Source: Gemmatimonadota bacterium
GTDB lineage: Bacteria; Gemmatimonadota; Gemmatimonadetes; Palauibacterales; Palauibacteraceae
NCBI GenBank assembly: GCA_023554245.1
Contig: JAMJQL010000075.1
Location: 1 to 64,000, forward strand
Direction: 5' to 3'
DNA length: 64,000 nt
The position numbers and the translations under genes are program-made. Below are positions 61,601 to 64,000 of the stretch, piece by piece. The first letter of the stretch is position 1; each line of letters begins with the position of its first letter. The notes under the pieces are model-generated. The model was not told where the DNA came from. It was given only the letters and a program-made list of their open reading frames with translations, and made no database searches.

Positions 61601-63181
61601 ATGAGCGAACCAGCCAGCGAGACGATACGGCTTACGATCGACGGCGTGGAGGTCGCGGTCCCGAAGGGCACGACAGTGCTCAAGGCGGCCGAGACGGCCG
61701 GCATCGTAGTGCCTCACTACTGCTATCACCCCGGAATTCCGACACGTCCGGCGCAGTGCCGGATGTGCCTGGTGGAGATCGAGGGGCAGCCTAAGCTCCA
61801 GCCGTCCTGCGTAATGACGGCGGGAGATGGAATGAACGTGGTCACGCAGAGCGAGGCGGCTCGAGAGGCTCGTCGCTCCGTGATCGAGTTTCTGCTCCTC
61901 AACCACCCGGTCGATTGTCCGATATGCGACGCGGCCGGGCAGTGCATGCTGCAGGACTACGCCTACGAGACCGGCCAGCTGGAGAGTCGTTTCCAGGAAG
62001 CGAAGCTGGTGCTGGGCAGGGACAGGATCGCCGACGACATCCTCTACTTCGCCGATCGGTGCATCCTCTGCACGCGCTGCGTGCGATTCATGCGAGACGT
62101 GGCCGGTGACGAGGCGCTGATCGTCGCGCAACGAGGGCACAAGGCCTATATCGACACCTTCCCCGGGAAGGACCTGGACAACGAATTCCGCGGCAACATC
62201 GTCGACGTGTGTCCTGTCGGGGCCTTGGTTCACGAGGACTTCCTGTTCAAGGCCCGCGCCTGGGACATGGATTCGGCGCCTGGCGTCTGTCCCGGGTGCT
62301 CGAACGGCTGCAACATCGAGATCGGGGCCAAGGAGAATCAGGTCGTACGGATCAAGCCACGCTACAATGCCGAAGTGAACTCCTACTGGATGTGCGACTA
62401 CGGGCGAAAGCACCTGGTGATGGCCAACCGTGGTGCCCGGATCGACCTTCCGCTGATCCGGCGCAACGGAGAGCTCGAGGCCGTCCACTGGGGCGAGGCG
62501 CTGACCTGGCTGTCCGAACGGATGCCCGAGGGCGACGGAGTGGCGGTGGTCTCCCCGTTCGAATCCACCGAATCGATCGCCGCCTTCCGGGCGCTGCTCG
62601 CCAGAATTGGAATCAGCGGTGGTGGGTACCGTCTCGCCCGCGGCGACGAGGCGCAACTCGCGGGCTTTCCGAAATTGAAGCTGCGGGCCGAGCGTGCTCC
62701 GAATGCAACAGCCGCAGAGTTGTTCGGATTCCGCGAGGTAGAGAGTCTGCCTTCGATCGCCGCGGGCGCCACCGTGATCGTGGCCGGAGACCGGCTGGAC
62801 GACCTTCCCGCCGACTTCGCTGGTGACGCGGGATTCTTCGCCTATCTGGGCAGCCACCTCTCCGAGGCGGCCCGCAACGCGGACGTGATTCTGCCGATCA
62901 CGACCTTTCTCGAGATGGAAGGAACCTTCATCAATCACGAGGGGCGCCTGCAGCGATTCCGTCAGGCACTGGTGCCGCCCGGGGTGGCCAGGCCCGCCTG
63001 GATGGTCATCCGACGTCTGCTGTCGCTTCTCGGGGACGGGGCGGATGTGCTCGAGGCTGAGGCGGCGTTCGAACGGGCGGCCACGGAGACGCCGGGACTG
63101 GCCGGGATCGCATGGAGCGCGATCGGGCCGAAGGGCGTTCTGGTGCGAACGGACGGCGCTGCGGCGCCGTCGGCGAGATAG
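61601..63181 (+). CDS. nuoG: NADH-quinone oxidoreductase subunit G, short form
   Basis: This 526-residue subunit carries the peripheral-arm clusters. A [2Fe-2S] site has Cys41, Cys53, Cys56 and Cys70; a His-Cys3 site has His102, Cys106, Cys109 and Cys115; two further sites share Cys154, Cys157, Cys160 and Cys204; the N7 motif Cys230, Cys233, Cys237 and Cys265 is also present. The molybdopterin-oxidoreductase-like C-terminal region is much shorter than in the 780-900-residue NuoG of E. coli or Thermus. The reading frame ends cleanly and nuoH starts 8 bases later, so this looks like a genuine short form. Confidence 0.92.
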   Translation: MSEPASETIRLTIDGVEVAVPKGTTVLKAAETAGIVVPHYCYHPGIPTRPAQCRMCLVEIEGQPKLQPSCVMTAGDGMNVVTQSEAAREARRSVIEFLLLNHPVDCPICDAAGQCMLQDYAYETGQLESRFQEAKLVLGRDRIADDILYFADRCILCTRCVRFMRDVAGDEALIVAQRGHKAYIDTFPGKDLDNEFRGNIVDVCPVGALVHEDFLFKARAWDMDSAPGVCPGCSNGCNIEIGAKENQVVRIKPRYNAEVNSYWMCDYGRKHLVMANRGARIDLPLIRRNGELEAVHWGEALTWLSERMPEGDGVAVVSPFESTESIAAFRALLARIGISGGGYRLARGDEAQLAGFPKLKLRAERAPNATAAELFGFREVESLPSIAAGATVIVAGDRLDDLPADFAGDAGFFAYLGSHLSEAARNADVILPITTFLEMEGTFINHEGRLQRFRQALVPPGVARPAWMVIRRLLSLLGDGADVLEAEAAFERAATETPGLAGIAWSAIGPKGVLVRTDGAAAPSAR

Positions 63182-63189
63182 AGGACGCG

Positions 63190-64000
63190 ATGGACCCGAT
63201 GACCGGCACCGCGTTCGTCATCGCGACGACGTTGAAAATCCTGGTGTTTTTCGTCCTGCTGCTCGTGTTCGTAGCTCTTTCCACCTACTTCGAGCGGAAG
63301 GTCGCGGGCTTCATCCAGGACCGAAGCGGTCCGAATCGCGTCGGCCCGCTGGGACTGCTCCAGGTCATGGCCGACGGGCTGAAGTTCATTCTGAAGGAAG
63401 AGGTCGAGCCCGGTGGGGCCAACAAGAAGTTCTTCTTCCTCGCCCCCGTGCTCGGGCTGGTGCCTGCGACCGTCCTGTTCGCCGTCATGCCCTTCGCCTC
63501 ACCGGCACCGACCCGCTGGGGACTGATGGAGATGATCGTGGCCGACGTTCCGGTCGGGTTTCTCTACGTCCTGGCTATCGCTTCCCTGGGGGTGTACGGG
63601 ATCGTGATGGCAGGTTGGGCCTCCAACTCGAAATACTCCTTCCTGGGCGGACTGCGCGGCTCCGCACAGATGGTCAGCTACGAGGTGGCTCTCGGGATGA
63701 GCCTGGTCCCCGTGCTGATGCTCGTGGGCAACGTACAGATGCCCGAGATCGTATCGGCCCAGCAGAATTTCGCAACAGGCCCGGCCGCGTACGGTGCCTG
63801 GTTCTTCCTTCCCCTCATGTTGACGGCGTTCGTCTTCCTCGTCGCGGGTCTGGCGGAGACGGGCCGGGTACCTTTCGATCTCGCGGAGGCGGAAGGGGAG
63901 CTGGTCGGCGGCTTCCACACCGAATACTCGTCGATGAAGTTCGGCATGTTCTTCCTCGGCGAATACGCGCACCTGATCACGACCGCGGCTCTCATTACCG
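63190..64000 (+). CDS. nuoH: NADH-quinone oxidoreductase subunit H (partial, cut by window end)
   Basis: The frame from ATG 63190 runs off the right edge (270 complete codons visible). It encodes several membrane helices with the NuoH hallmarks STYFERKVAGFIQDRSGPNRVG, LLQVMADGLKFILKEE and the acidic loop GRVPFDLAEAEGELVGGFHTEYS that lines the quinone tunnel. NuoH couples quinone reduction to proton pumping. ATG lies 8 bases after nuoG. Confidence 0.95.
   Translation, partial: MDPMTGTAFVIATTLKILVFFVLLLVFVALSTYFERKVAGFIQDRSGPNRVGPLGLLQVMADGLKFILKEEVEPGGANKKFFFLAPVLGLVPATVLFAVMPFASPAPTRWGLMEMIVADVPVGFLYVLAIASLGVYGIVMAGWASNSKYSFLGGLRGSAQMVSYEVALGMSLVPVLMLVGNVQMPEIVSAQQNFATGPAAYGAWFFLPLMLTAFVFLVAGLAETGRVPFDLAEAEGELVGGFHTEYSSMKFGMFFLGEYAHLITTAALIT

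Overview
This 64-kb window is a continuous, gene-dense piece of a high-GC bacterial chromosome. It contains no phage, plasmid, insertion-sequence, tRNA, rRNA or CRISPR feature that I can see. Gene content points to a Gram-negative, respiring, didermic bacterium: outer-membrane barrel proteins, many lipoproteins, a complex I operon, TCA-cycle genes and an S46 dipeptidyl-peptidase. The gene set and operon order are compatible with Gemmatimonadota or a related phylum. That placement is inference only, because no marker comparison could be run.

Layout. 1-189 is the right end of a perfect 83-bp tandem repeat. 0.9-3.9 kb holds a cold-shock protein and a zinc/manganese-type ABC importer (znuA, znuC, znuB). 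3.9-7.6 kb holds a membrane-fusion protein and two FtsX/MacB-type permeases without an ATPase. 8-12 kb holds an outer-membrane barrel protein, a membrane-anchored JAMM-domain protein and a P1-family (DmpA-type) aminopeptidase. 12-16 kb holds an acyltransferase, nhaA and an ETF:quinone oxidoreductase. 16-28.8 kb is rich in central metabolism (aconitase, citrate synthase, isocitrate dehydrogenase, ornithine aminotransferase) and includes an S46 peptidase, a second acyltransferase and a cyclophilin lipoprotein. A TonB-plug-like outer-membrane protein follows at 28.8-30.8 kb.

30.9-41.1 kb is a tightly packed housekeeping operon: yicC, gmk, rpoZ, coaBC, a family-4 uracil-DNA glycosylase, dnaB, radA, ispD, tsaC, a YwlE-like phosphatase, aroE and comF. 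Most junctions overlap or are a few bases apart, and a strong promoter sits directly against the first start codon. 41.2-44.7 kb is the glycolytic set gap-pgk-tpi, followed by secG after a textbook terminator. 44.8-48 kb holds an RNase HI homologue with altered active-site residues, carA, sppA and HU. 48-52.7 kb holds an aspartate aminotransferase, a molybdopterin operon (moaD, moaE, moaA) and mdh. 52.7-56.6 kb holds an NfeD-like protein, a degenerate HD-GYP protein, a DUF423 protein, dcd and an alpha/beta hydrolase. From 56.7 kb to the right edge runs the complex I operon nuoA-B-CD-E-F-G-H, with nuoH cut by the window end.

The most notable signals are: conserved catalytic or ligand residues replaced in three otherwise normal-looking enzymes (RNase HI, CoaBC, ETF-QO); an in-frame CTG that would give RadA its complete zinc finger; a recurring promoter form TTGACR-N17/18-TACGTT, once overlapped by a perfect palindrome; a promoter whose predicted transcript starts with the terminator hairpin of the preceding operon; and the membrane-anchored JAMM protein overlapping a DmpA-type peptidase gene. 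I do not see a large, wholly new multi-gene system.
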